Assembly: GCA_943325355.2 (NCBI GenBank)
Contig: CALPPA020000076.1
Location: 1 to 7,771 of the forward strand
DNA from: Klebsiella pneumoniae
GTDB taxonomy: Bacteria; Bacteroidota; Bacteroidia; Flavobacteriales; Flavobacteriaceae
DNA: 7,771 nucleotides
Direction of reading: 5' to 3'
The notes under the pieces were generated by a model. That model saw nothing but the letters and a program-made list of their open reading frames with translations. It had not been told where the DNA came from and ran no database searches. Shown here piece by piece: positions 1-5,412 of this stretch (position 1 is the first letter of the stretch; every line of letters starts with the position of its first letter). Both the position numbers and the translations under genes were made by a program.

Positions 1-1414
1 CTTCTTTTTTCAATGGAATATCGGATTGGGCATCGCCCGCCAAAGCTTTTGCTAAATTAACATTGGTCACTTCGGTGGTCAAATCAGATTTCAATCTCAC
101 AATTGTCGCCCTGTTAGTATAGGCATCTTCTTTCAATCCATCGGCCTGTGCAATCAGGTCTGAAACTCGCATCCCTTCATAAAAAGAGTAAATGTCTGGT
201 CTAAAAACAGCACCTTCAATTTTAATTCGATTTTCAAATCGGTTTAAAATCTTCGAAACCCTATAGACATCTCCAGCAAGTGGTCTATAACTACTGAACT
301 CTGAAGATTTAATGTCTTTTACCTTGAAATCTTTACTTGTTTTTTGCAATACATTTACAGATGCCGTATAAGCAAACTCATTAAATCCAGAGGCAAATGA
401 CAATAAATCTTTGAAAGTCTCCCCTGATTTCATCTCGAAAATCCCAGGACGTTTTACTTGGCCTTCCAAAGTAACTCTTTGGGTATAAGCTGGAATCCGT
501 ATCACATCATTGTCTTTTAAACCTACATTATCAGATTGATTGCCGTTGACCAAAAACTTGTAAATATCAATATTCTTATACACCTTGTTGTTCCGTAGCA
601 ACTCAATGTTACGATAACTACCATTCTTGCCTGGTCCACCTCCCATAAAGAGGGCGTTATAAACTGTCGCCAAGGAAGAAATAGAATAATTTCCGGGTTG
701 CTTACTACCAATGATGGTGACTTTGATTGTTCTAATGCGACTCAAACTTATACCCACTTGTGACTGACCGGACGCAACAGTGCTGTAAACTCTAGATATT
801 GCTCCTCTAATTTTCTGTGTGGCAGCTTCAATAGTCATTCCTGAAACCGAAATTTGACCCACATTCTGAATGTTAACCTTCCCTTCCATAGTTACGGGGA
901 CACTAGCAGAGAATTCTTGAACTCCGTAAACACTAATTTGTAATTCATCACCAGGCCCTAAAATATAGTTCACTGGAGTAGCTAATTTCAAATTGGGCTC
1001 AAAATTCAATTCTGGGTTATCAAACAACTCCGAGCCAAAGACTAATGAATTTAGAGTGTCTTTCACTTTCTTGTTGACAATTTTATCTTGTTTTCGACTC
1101 AATTCTTCTTTTTTCTCATCAAAATTGTCCTTATTCGAAACTCCTGTCGGACTGGACTGAGCTCCTCCTAATCGCAATTTTAATTTGGCAAACTCTGTTG
1201 CCGGCATTCCCTTGGCTAAAGCTATAGGCTCCACTTGCTCTATGGTGGTATTGTTGGTTTGCAACTGCGTTTTTATTTTGGCTATATCGCTGTCCGATAA
1301 ATAATCTACTTTGAGCGTGCTCAAATCAGTACTTTTCAACAAATCTTGTGCCAGCAATGTGCCTGATTGAAAAAGAGCAAACATCAGTAAAAGGGCTGTA
1401 ATTATTTTTCTCAT
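1..1414 (-). CDS. wza: Wza-like polysaccharide export protein with SLBB domains (3' end outside window)
   Basis: An open frame starts at ATG 1414-1412 and runs 471 codons to the window edge without a stop, so the C-terminus is missing. Residues 1-22 form a signal peptide: a basic MRKK-like start (MRKII), a hydrophobic core, then an Ala-x-Gln end (LLAQ) with no lipobox cysteine. A low-complexity charged region follows (about 85-120). The Poly_export domain lies near 146-225 and opens with NYILGPGDELQISVYG. At least three SLBB-type beta-grasp segments follow, near 229-310, 314-390 (VTLEGQVKRPGIFEM) and 397-471 (IKIEGAVFRPDIYSFYEGM, then VSDLIAQADGL). Family knowledge: such proteins form the outer-membrane and periplasmic channel for capsule or exopolysaccharide and dock with a Wzc partner. 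Bacteroidetes members are often longer than E. coli Wza with extra SLBB repeats, in keeping with the incomplete length here. It is preceded by a 423-bp leader and by upxY. The family call is firm; its partner is inferred. Confidence 0.92.
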   Translation of the reverse strand, partial: MRKIITALLLMFALFQSGTLLAQDLLKSTDLSTLKVDYLSDSDIAKIKTQLQTNNTTIEQVEPIALAKGMPATEFAKLKLRLGGAQSSPTGVSNKDNFDEKKEELSRKQDKIVNKKVKDTLNSLVFGSELFDNPELNFEPNLKLATPVNYILGPGDELQISVYGVQEFSASVPVTMEGKVNIQNVGQISVSGMTIEAATQKIRGAISRVYSTVASGQSQVGISLSRIRTIKVTIIGSKQPGNYSISSLATVYNALFMGGGPGKNGSYRNIELLRNNKVYKNIDIYKFLVNGNQSDNVGLKDNDVIRIPAYTQRVTLEGQVKRPGIFEMKSGETFKDLLSFASGFNEFAYTASVNVLQKTSKDFKVKDIKSSEFSSYRPLAGDVYRVSKILNRFENRIKIEGAVFRPDIYSFYEGMRVSDLIAQADGLKEDAYTNRATIVRLKSDLTTEVTNVNLAKALAGDAQSDIPLKKE

Positions 1415-1451
1415 AAAGCGATGGTAATTAATATTATATTTTTAAATAAAC

Positions 1452-1465
1452 GACTAATTCTAGTC
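1452..1465 (-). other. Small hairpin close to the wza start
   Basis: GACTA (1452-1456) and TAGTC (1461-1465) can form a 5-bp stem with a 4-nt loop, about 38 nt upstream of the wza ATG. It is short and could be chance. It is listed because it is the last of a run of inverted repeats in the leader and lies close to the translation start region. Confidence 0.2.
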
Positions 1466-1522
1466 ATTTTAGGTTAACTTAACTTGGTAAAGTAACTTCT
1501 TTTTTTCTATTTATTGAATTTT

Positions 1523-1535
1523 TGATACTGTATCA
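1523..1535. repeat. 13-bp odd palindrome TGATAC-T-GTATCA
   Basis: Arms TGATAC (1523-1528) and GTATCA (1530-1535) are perfect complements around a single central T. A one-base loop cannot form a good hairpin, so if functional it is more likely a DNA site for a dimeric protein than an RNA structure. It lies in the wza leader, right beside the 1543-1582 hairpin. Its position downstream of the candidate promoter would suit a roadblock-type operator, but it may be chance in AT-rich DNA. Confidence 0.25.
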
Positions 1536-1542
1536 TTTTTCT

Positions 1543-1582
1543 TGAAATGAAATCCACAACATAACGGAGATCTTTCATTTCA
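1543..1582 (-). other. 10-bp perfect inverted repeat (leader hairpin)
   Basis: TGAAATGAAA (1543-1552) and TTTCATTTCA (1573-1582) are perfect 10-bp complements around a 20-nt centre. In the minus-strand RNA the stem can extend by UCC/GGA beyond a 4-nt GAUC bulge, giving about 13 pairs with a 10-nt apical loop. It lies about 130-170 nt upstream of the wza start, downstream of the candidate promoter. No U-tract follows on the minus strand, so it is more likely a leader structure or a protein site than an intrinsic terminator. It also coincides with the first half of a 23-codon ORF (1507-1578). Confidence 0.45.
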
Positions 1583-1603
1583 TAACCAACTACAAATTTT
1601 CTT

Positions 1604-1666
1604 TTTGCACGGCTTCGCCATAGTGACTCCCAAAATAGGAGTACCAAAAACGGCAATCGGTGCAAA
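1604..1666 (-). other. Nested inverted repeats in a GC-richer patch of the wza leader
   Basis: Outer arms TTTGCAC (1604-1610) and GTGCAAA (1660-1666) are perfect 7-bp complements. Inside them are a GGC-TTC-GCC mini-hairpin (1611-1619) and a 5-bp stem ACTCC/GGAGT (1626-1630 with 1638-1642) with a 7-nt loop. Together they could fold as a small multi-stem structure on either strand. Neither strand shows a hairpin followed by a long U-run that would mark a classic terminator. The patch stands out from its AT-rich surroundings in base composition. It could be an RNA leader element, a protein-binding site, or the remnant of a dispersed repeat. The function is unknown. Confidence 0.4.
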
Positions 1667-1689
1667 TTTATAATAAATTAAAAAAACAA
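1663..1689 (-). promoter_or_regulatory. Candidate Bacteroidetes-type promoter for wza
   Basis: Read on the minus strand, TAAATTTG (1670-1663) matches the Bacteroidetes -7 box TAnnTTTG exactly. A TTG at 1689-1687 lies 16 nt upstream, a little shorter than the usual spacing to the -33 element. The spacer is T- and A-rich. Transcription would start near 1655-1658, about 240 nt upstream of the wza ATG. It is the only full match to TAnnTTTG that I found in this intergenic stretch, but in AT-rich DNA chance matches are frequent, and the box overlaps one arm of the inverted repeat at 1604-1666. Confidence 0.35.
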
Positions 1690-1837
1690 TGAGTGTTTTA
1701 AGAATGGAATATTACAATATGAAATAGCTAAAATAAAGCTCTAATTTTTCTCTATTTTACTACAAACGAACCCATTGCAATTCAAGCTTACTGCTATAAC
1801 ACCTAATTTTTATAATTTATATTTAAAAATAAATAAA

Positions 1838-2308
1838 TTACACCTCTTTCTTATTCACTTTAAGAATACATCCTAAAGATTCTAAAATCAAAATATAATG
1901 ATTCTTTTTGACTTCTTGTATCACAGCCGACTGACTCAAAAATGGACCTGATTCCATAACAATCTTATCCCCTTTTTTCCATTGATCCACTGAAACATCA
2001 TAAGTATCAGGAACCGAAAGCCAATTTTTAATAGTTTCAATTTCTGAATCTTTTACTACGGCAGGTTTCCCCAGCCAAAACAAATAACGAACCGCGCCTA
2101 CAACTTCAAAAACTTGATTTCGTTTTTTTTCATCAATTTGAACAAAAATATAGGAATTAAACAAGGGTACACTTACTTTTTTTTTCCGGTCTGACCATTG
2201 ACTAATTTTGGTAATCAAAGGACAAAAGGTTACCACGCCAATTTCATTCAATCGCTCTGCCACTTTTTTTTCCCATTTAGGCTTGGTGTACACTACATAC
2301 CAATTCAT
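1838..2308 (-). CDS. upxY: UpxY-family NusG-like transcription antitermination factor
   Basis: The 156-residue protein is a specialised NusG/RfaH paralogue. The N-terminal NGN domain (about 1-100) opens with the signature WYVVYTKPKWEKKVAERL and contains SVPLFNSYIFVQID and VRYLFWLGKPAVV. A KOW domain follows at about 110-152 (KKGDKIVMESGPFLSQSAVIQEV). Length and the MNWYVVYTKP start fit the family and support the ATG at 2308. Family knowledge: UpxY proteins in Bacteroides bind RNA polymerase early in capsule operons and prevent premature termination in the untranslated leader, acting mainly on their own operon. Here it lies directly before the 423-bp leader of wza, which fits that role. No upxZ-like partner is visible. 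The gene is too short and divergent in context to be housekeeping NusG, which normally sits beside ribosomal protein genes. The region before its start is filled by a heptamer array, so its promoter is not obvious. Confidence 0.9.
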   Translation of the reverse strand: MNWYVVYTKPKWEKKVAERLNEIGVVTFCPLITKISQWSDRKKKVSVPLFNSYIFVQIDEKKRNQVFEVVGAVRYLFWLGKPAVVKDSEIETIKNWLSVPDTYDVSVDQWKKGDKIVMESGPFLSQSAVIQEVKKNHYILILESLGCILKVNKKEV

Positions 2309-2313
2309 AGTTT

Positions 2314-2358
2314 TTTCTGTTATGTGTTATCAGTTATCCGTTAACTGTTAACGTTAAC
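2314..2358. repeat. Degenerate heptamer array A, between upxY and the four-helix-bundle ORF
   Basis: On the plus strand the sequence reads as consecutive 7-mers: TTTCTGT, TATGTGT, TATCAGT, TATCCGT, TAACTGT, then a 6-mer TAACGT and TAAC. The shared pattern is about T-W-W-C-N-G-T. The array fills nearly all of the 62-bp gap between the ORF at 2371-2736 and the upxY start at 2308, so it also forms the upstream region of upxY. It contains three copies of the palindrome GTTAAC (2340-2345, 2347-2352, 2353-2358). It has the same period and pattern as arrays B and C. Confidence 0.7.
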
Positions 2359-2370
2359 TACCTATTCAAA

Positions 2371-2736
2371 TTAATTCCAATTATTTTCTACATAACGTAA
2401 AAAAGAAAATAGTTTAGCACCAAGCACATCATATTCGTCTTTGATTAACCTTAGCTCATCTGCTAAGTCAGGATATAAAAAGTGCAATTTTTCTAAATGG
2501 AACATAGTTTCTAAATTACTGGAATCAGAATAAGTTAGGAACTTGATAAAATCTTGTTTATACCGTTTTCGTCCATATCCTTCAACAATATTTGTTCCTA
2601 CTGAATCCGAAGATCTTCTTATTTGACTCCCCAATTCATACAATTCATGTCTGGGTAATTTTAATGACACAGTATGTGTTTTATAAAACAATGACAAACT
2701 CAAATTATAAATATCCAAATCTTTATAACTTTTCAT
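2371..2736 (-). CDS. Four-helix-bundle protein, 23S rRNA intervening-sequence (IVP/S23) family
   Basis: This 121-residue ORF matches the small four-helix-bundle family first described from ORFs within 23S rRNA intervening sequences. Landmarks are YKDLDIYNLSLSLFYKTH at the N-terminus, helix 2 with ELGSQIRRSSDSVGTNIVEGYGR (about 34-56), KRYKQDFIKFLTYSDSSNLET (57-77) and a final amphipathic helix (about 95-117). No signal peptide or membrane segment is seen, so it should be cytosolic. The family forms oligomeric helical bundles with a basic surface and is related to the Avd accessory protein of diversity-generating retroelements; the role of stand-alone copies is not known. Here it interrupts a polysaccharide locus, on the same strand as its neighbours but separated by heptamer arrays on both sides. 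That suggests a later insertion rather than a role in glycan synthesis. No reverse transcriptase or variable repeat is nearby. Confidence 0.88.
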   Translation of the reverse strand: MKSYKDLDIYNLSLSLFYKTHTVSLKLPRHELYELGSQIRRSSDSVGTNIVEGYGRKRYKQDFIKFLTYSDSSNLETMFHLEKLHFLYPDLADELRLIKDEYDVLGAKLFSFLRYVENNWN

Positions 2737-2740
2737 AATT

Positions 2741-2775
2741 TTTCTGTTTTCTGTTCTCGGTTTTCTGTTATTGTC
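2741..2775. repeat. Degenerate heptamer array B, just upstream of the four-helix-bundle start
   Basis: On the plus strand: TTTCTGT, TTTCTGT, TCTCGGT, TTTCTGT, TATTGTC, five units in perfect 7-bp register and in the same orientation as array A. It starts 4 bp beyond the ATG of the four-helix-bundle gene (2736), so it occupies that gene's translation-initiation region. On the minus strand the gene is thus preceded by ACAGAAA repeats, purine-rich runs that could stand in for a ribosome-binding region. Confidence 0.65.
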
Positions 2776-2805
2776 TATTTTAAACGATGGAATATCTATT
2801 TTAAA
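2774..2805. repeat. Pair of 11-bp direct repeats
   Basis: TCTATTTTAAA occurs at 2774-2784 and again at 2795-2805, a 21-bp period (three heptamer units) between the heptamer arrays B and C. The rest of the 2806-2858 segment is AT-rich with no promoter match, ORF or terminator that I can support. Confidence 0.5.
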
Positions 2806-2858
2806 ATAACTTTTAATTGACCTTTTTTTATCATTAAATCGTAGGTTAACGTATCGTA

Positions 2859-2900
2859 ACCAATAACTGATAACCGATAACCGACAACCAATAACCTATA
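2859..2900. repeat. Degenerate heptamer array C, inverted, at the 3' end of rfbB
   Basis: On the plus strand: ACCAATA, ACTGATA, ACCGATA, ACCGACA, ACCAATA, ACCTATA, six 7-mers in perfect register. The reverse complement reads TATAGGT, TATTGGT, TGTCGGT, TATCGGT, TATCAGT, TATTGGT, the same T-W-W-C-R-G-T pattern as array A but in the opposite orientation. The array ends 6 bp from the rfbB stop codon (2907-2909). Arrays A and C therefore form imperfect inverted flanks around the four-helix-bundle gene. Confidence 0.7.
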
Positions 2901-2906
2901 ACTTTT

Positions 2907-3953
2907 CTAAGAATACATCTTCAAATAATACTTCTCATAATCTCCAGAAGTAACACTATTCAACCAGTCCTGATTATTCAGATACCAATCAATCGTAATC
3001 TCTAGTCCTTGTTCAAAAGTGACTGACGGCTTCCAACCCAATTCCTTATTTATCTTGTTAGCATCAATTGCGTAACGCAAATCGTGGCCTGGCCTATCTT
3101 TGACGTAAGTAATCAATTTTGCCGATTCTCCATTTTCCCTACCTAATTTAGTATCCATAATTTGGCACAACACTTTCACCAAATCGATATTTTTCCATTC
3201 ATTAAATCCACCAATATTATAGGTTTCGTGATTCTTCCCTTTATGAAAAACCAGGTCTATGGCTACAGCATGGTCCTTCACAAACAACCAATCTCGGGTA
3301 TAATTACCGTCTCCATAAACTGGCAACGGTTTATTGTTGATAATATTATTGATGAACAAAGGAATTAGTTTTTCTGGAAAATGGTTGGGCCCATAATTGT
3401 TAGAACAATTAGTAAGCACATAAGGCAGTCCATATGTTTCTCCGTAAGCTCGTACAAAATGATCAGAGCTTGCCTTGGAGGCAGAGTAAGGAGAATTAGG
3501 GTCATAAGGCGTGGTTTCGGTAAACAAGCCTTCGGTTCCCAATGAACCATATACCTCATCAGTGCTCACTTGATAAAAACGTTTATCTTCAGAGGCATTT
3601 GCCCAAATTTGACGAGCAGCATTGAGTAAATTAACTGTTCCAATTACATTGGTTTTCACAAAAGCCATAGGGTCTTCAATCGAACGATCCACATGAGACT
3701 CGGCTGCTAAATGGATTACACCGTCAAATTGATGCTCTTGAAACAAATTAGAAATAAAAACGGCATCGGTAATATCACCTTTCACGAAAGTATAATTCGG
3801 TTCTTTTTCAATATCAATGATATTCTCCAAATTACCAGCATAGGTAAGCGCGTCTAAATTAAAGATTTGATATTCTGGATATTTATTAACAAAAAGTCGC
3901 ACGACGTGAGAACCTATAAATCCTGCTCCACCCGTGATTACTATTTTTTTCAT
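2907..3953 (-). CDS. rfbB: dTDP-glucose 4,6-dehydratase
   Basis: This 348-residue extended-SDR enzyme converts dTDP-glucose to dTDP-4-keto-6-deoxyglucose in the cytosol, with tightly bound NAD+. The sequence shows the Rossmann motif GGAGFIGSH (8-16), the family hallmark STDEVYG (130-136) with catalytic Thr131-Asp132-Glu133, the Tyr156-x3-Lys160 pair in YSASKA, SNNYGPNHFPEKLIP (184-198), and YGDGNYTRDWLFVKDHA (213-229). AESHVDRSI (84-92) is also typical. Length and the ATG at 3953 fit the family. Family knowledge: the product feeds L-rhamnose or other dTDP-deoxy- and amino-sugars. No rmlA, rmlC or rmlD is visible beside it, so the final sugar cannot be told from this window. It follows the dehydrogenase gene after a 76-bp AT-rich gap with no clear promoter or terminator, so co-transcription is likely. 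It is probably the last gene of its unit before the heptamer-flanked island. Confidence 0.95.
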   Translation of the reverse strand: MKKIVITGGAGFIGSHVVRLFVNKYPEYQIFNLDALTYAGNLENIIDIEKEPNYTFVKGDITDAVFISNLFQEHQFDGVIHLAAESHVDRSIEDPMAFVKTNVIGTVNLLNAARQIWANASEDKRFYQVSTDEVYGSLGTEGLFTETTPYDPNSPYSASKASSDHFVRAYGETYGLPYVLTNCSNNYGPNHFPEKLIPLFINNIINNKPLPVYGDGNYTRDWLFVKDHAVAIDLVFHKGKNHETYNIGGFNEWKNIDLVKVLCQIMDTKLGRENGESAKLITYVKDRPGHDLRYAIDANKINKELGWKPSVTFEQGLEITIDWYLNNQDWLNSVTSGDYEKYYLKMYS

Positions 3954-4029
3954 TATAACTTATTTTATTTGTATCAACTATTTTTTTTCTTATTACAACT
4001 ATCAACCCCTTCCAACTTCGTACTTTCTC

Positions 4030-5313
4030 TTAAAGCCTCCCGTCAGCCACTTTTCCCAACACACCTTTCACATCATAAAGCACACTGTTTTTGTTTCTCA
4101 GGGTATTAAAGTCTAAACCAATAAATTCCTTGTGTGCTACCCCCAAAACTAAGGCATCAAATGTAGTCGTCGGTATCTCTTTGCTAGTTTTCAATCTATA
4201 TTCATGCAAAACTTCGGTTGGATTTGCCCAAGGATCATAAAGACTAACTTTAATGCCATAATCCTCCAAGGCAGCAATCACATCGACAATTTTGGTATTG
4301 CGAACATCGGGGCAATTTTCCTTGAAAGTTATTCCTAACATCAACAAACTCGCCCCATTAATGACTACTCCTTTTTTGATCATCAACTTGACAACTTGCG
4401 AGGCTACATATTCGCCCATACTATCGTTCAAACGGCGACCTGCTAAGATTATTTCAGGATGATACCCATTTTCTTGTGCCTTTTGTGCCAAATAATACGG
4501 ATCAACTCCAATGCAATGTCCACCAACCAAACCTGGCTTGAAGGGAAGAAAATTCCATTTAGTTCCTGCTGCTTCCAACACGGAATGGGTGTCGATTTCC
4601 AAAATATTAAATATTTTAGCCAATTCGTTAACAAAAGCTATATTGATGTCGCGTTGCGAATTCTCAATAACCTTAGCTGCTTCAGCGACTTTAATCGAAG
4701 GAGCTAGATGTGTTCCAGCCGTAATAACCGATAGATACAATTGATTTACTTGCTGACCTATTTCTGGAGTAGAACCCGAAGTGACTTTCAAAATCTTGTC
4801 TACAGTATGTTCTTTGTCTCCCGGATTGATTCTTTCCGGCGAATAGCCCACAAAAAAATCGACATTGAATTGCAATCCCGAAATGCGTTCTAAAACTGGC
4901 ACACATTCCTCCTCAGTCACACCGGGATAAACAGTGGATTCATAAATGACGATATCTCCCTTTTTCAATACTTTGCCCACGGTTTCGCTGGACTTGTACA
5001 AAGGAGTTAAATCAGGCCGATTGTTTTTGTCAATAGGAGTGGGAACAGTAACAATAAAATGATTACAATCTGCAATTTCTGTCAAGGTTGAAGTGCAATA
5101 CAAACCAATGCCTGAATTGGGAGTTTCAAGCAATACTTGCTGCAAACTAGCAGCATCAATTTCGAGAGTACTGTCGTTACCTAATTTTAACCCATCGATC
5201 CGAGACTGGTTGATGTCAAATCCTACCACTTGATATTTTGTAGCAAAAAGTCGTGCCAAAGGCAAACCCACATATCCCAAACCAATTATGGCTATTTTAA
5301 CTTTTGTTTTCAT
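4030..5313 (-). CDS. tviB: Nucleotide-sugar 6-dehydrogenase, TviB/WbpO type (UDP-HexNAc dehydrogenase)
   Basis: This 427-residue cytosolic enzyme belongs to the UDP-glucose/UDP-HexNAc dehydrogenase family, which oxidises C6 of a UDP-sugar to the uronic acid with two NAD+. Seen: an N-terminal Rossmann motif GLGYVGLP (11-18), VTVPTPID (88-95), YESTVYPGVTEEECVP (124-139), GYSPERINPGD (156-166), the central helix AAKVIENSQRDINIAFVNE (212-230), and GLVGGHCIGVDPYY (261-274) with nucleophile Cys267. The C-terminal UDP-binding domain contains GITFKENCPDVRNTK (327-341). The motif wording (KVIENSQRD, KWNFLPFKPGLVGGHCIGVDPYY in part) is closest to my recollection of TviB/WbpO rather than UDP-glucose dehydrogenase (Ugd). 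With the epimerase gene just upstream, the likely product is UDP-GlcNAcA, then UDP-GalNAcA. Substrate is inferred from family and neighbour. A 99-bp gap separates it from the epimerase gene. Confidence 0.92.
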   Translation of the reverse strand: MKTKVKIAIIGLGYVGLPLARLFATKYQVVGFDINQSRIDGLKLGNDSTLEIDAASLQQVLLETPNSGIGLYCTSTLTEIADCNHFIVTVPTPIDKNNRPDLTPLYKSSETVGKVLKKGDIVIYESTVYPGVTEEECVPVLERISGLQFNVDFFVGYSPERINPGDKEHTVDKILKVTSGSTPEIGQQVNQLYLSVITAGTHLAPSIKVAEAAKVIENSQRDINIAFVNELAKIFNILEIDTHSVLEAAGTKWNFLPFKPGLVGGHCIGVDPYYLAQKAQENGYHPEIILAGRRLNDSMGEYVASQVVKLMIKKGVVINGASLLMLGITFKENCPDVRNTKIVDVIAALEDYGIKVSLYDPWANPTEVLHEYRLKTSKEIPTTTFDALVLGVAHKEFIGLDFNTLRNKNSVLYDVKGVLGKVADGRL

Positions 5314-5412
5314 TTTTAATTTAGATTTAGATTTCCTATGAGAAAACCGTTGTTTTTATTTTTTTTAGTAGCCTTTCTTCGAACTCCATAACCTAGCTTC
5401 AACCTCTAAATT

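Larger units (their letters stand above)
1415..1837 (-). other. 423-bp intergenic leader between upxY and wza
   Basis: No ORF with family resemblance is visible in this stretch on either strand. It is very AT-rich except for a GC-richer patch at about 1604-1660. It contains a possible promoter box (1663-1689, minus), nested inverted repeats at 1604-1666, a long hairpin at 1543-1582, a near-perfect palindrome at 1523-1535 and a small hairpin at 1452-1465, each listed separately. Two abutting short minus-strand ORFs (13 and 23 codons) also lie here. If the promoter is right, wza mRNA would carry an untranslated leader of roughly 240 nt. That is the kind of leader on which UpxY-type NusG paralogues act in Bacteroides capsule operons. 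The segment 1683-1812 shows nothing notable. Confidence 0.6.

Noticed and set aside
523..711. A 62-codon minus-strand ORF inside the wza gene in another frame.
   Set aside because: It is wholly contained in the strong SLBB/Poly_export frame and has no recognisable motif.
1813..1840. TAATTTAT/ATAAATTA inverted repeat over the upxY stop codon as a terminator.
   Set aside because: The stem is made only of A-T pairs with a 12-nt loop, and such matches are common in DNA this AT-rich. It is too weak to call.
2371..2736. The four-helix-bundle protein as Avd of a diversity-generating retroelement.
   Set aside because: No reverse transcriptase, template repeat or variable repeat was seen, and the sequence reads as the IVP/S23 group rather than Avd.
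2314..2900. The heptamer arrays as a CRISPR array.
   Set aside because: Units are only 7 bp, contiguous and degenerate, with no spacers and no cas genes nearby.
3867..4116. Plus-strand ORFs over the rfbB start and the dehydrogenase 3' end.
   Set aside because: They overlap well-supported minus-strand genes, are rich in Phe, Tyr and Ser as expected of antisense frames, and show no family motif.
5336..5389. A 17-codon minus-strand ORF (MEFEERLLKKIKTTVFS) in the gap between the epimerase and dehydrogenase genes, with AGG four bases before its ATG.
   Set aside because: It is very short, matches nothing I recognise, and Shine-Dalgarno sequences carry little weight in Bacteroidetes. Chance is the simplest explanation.
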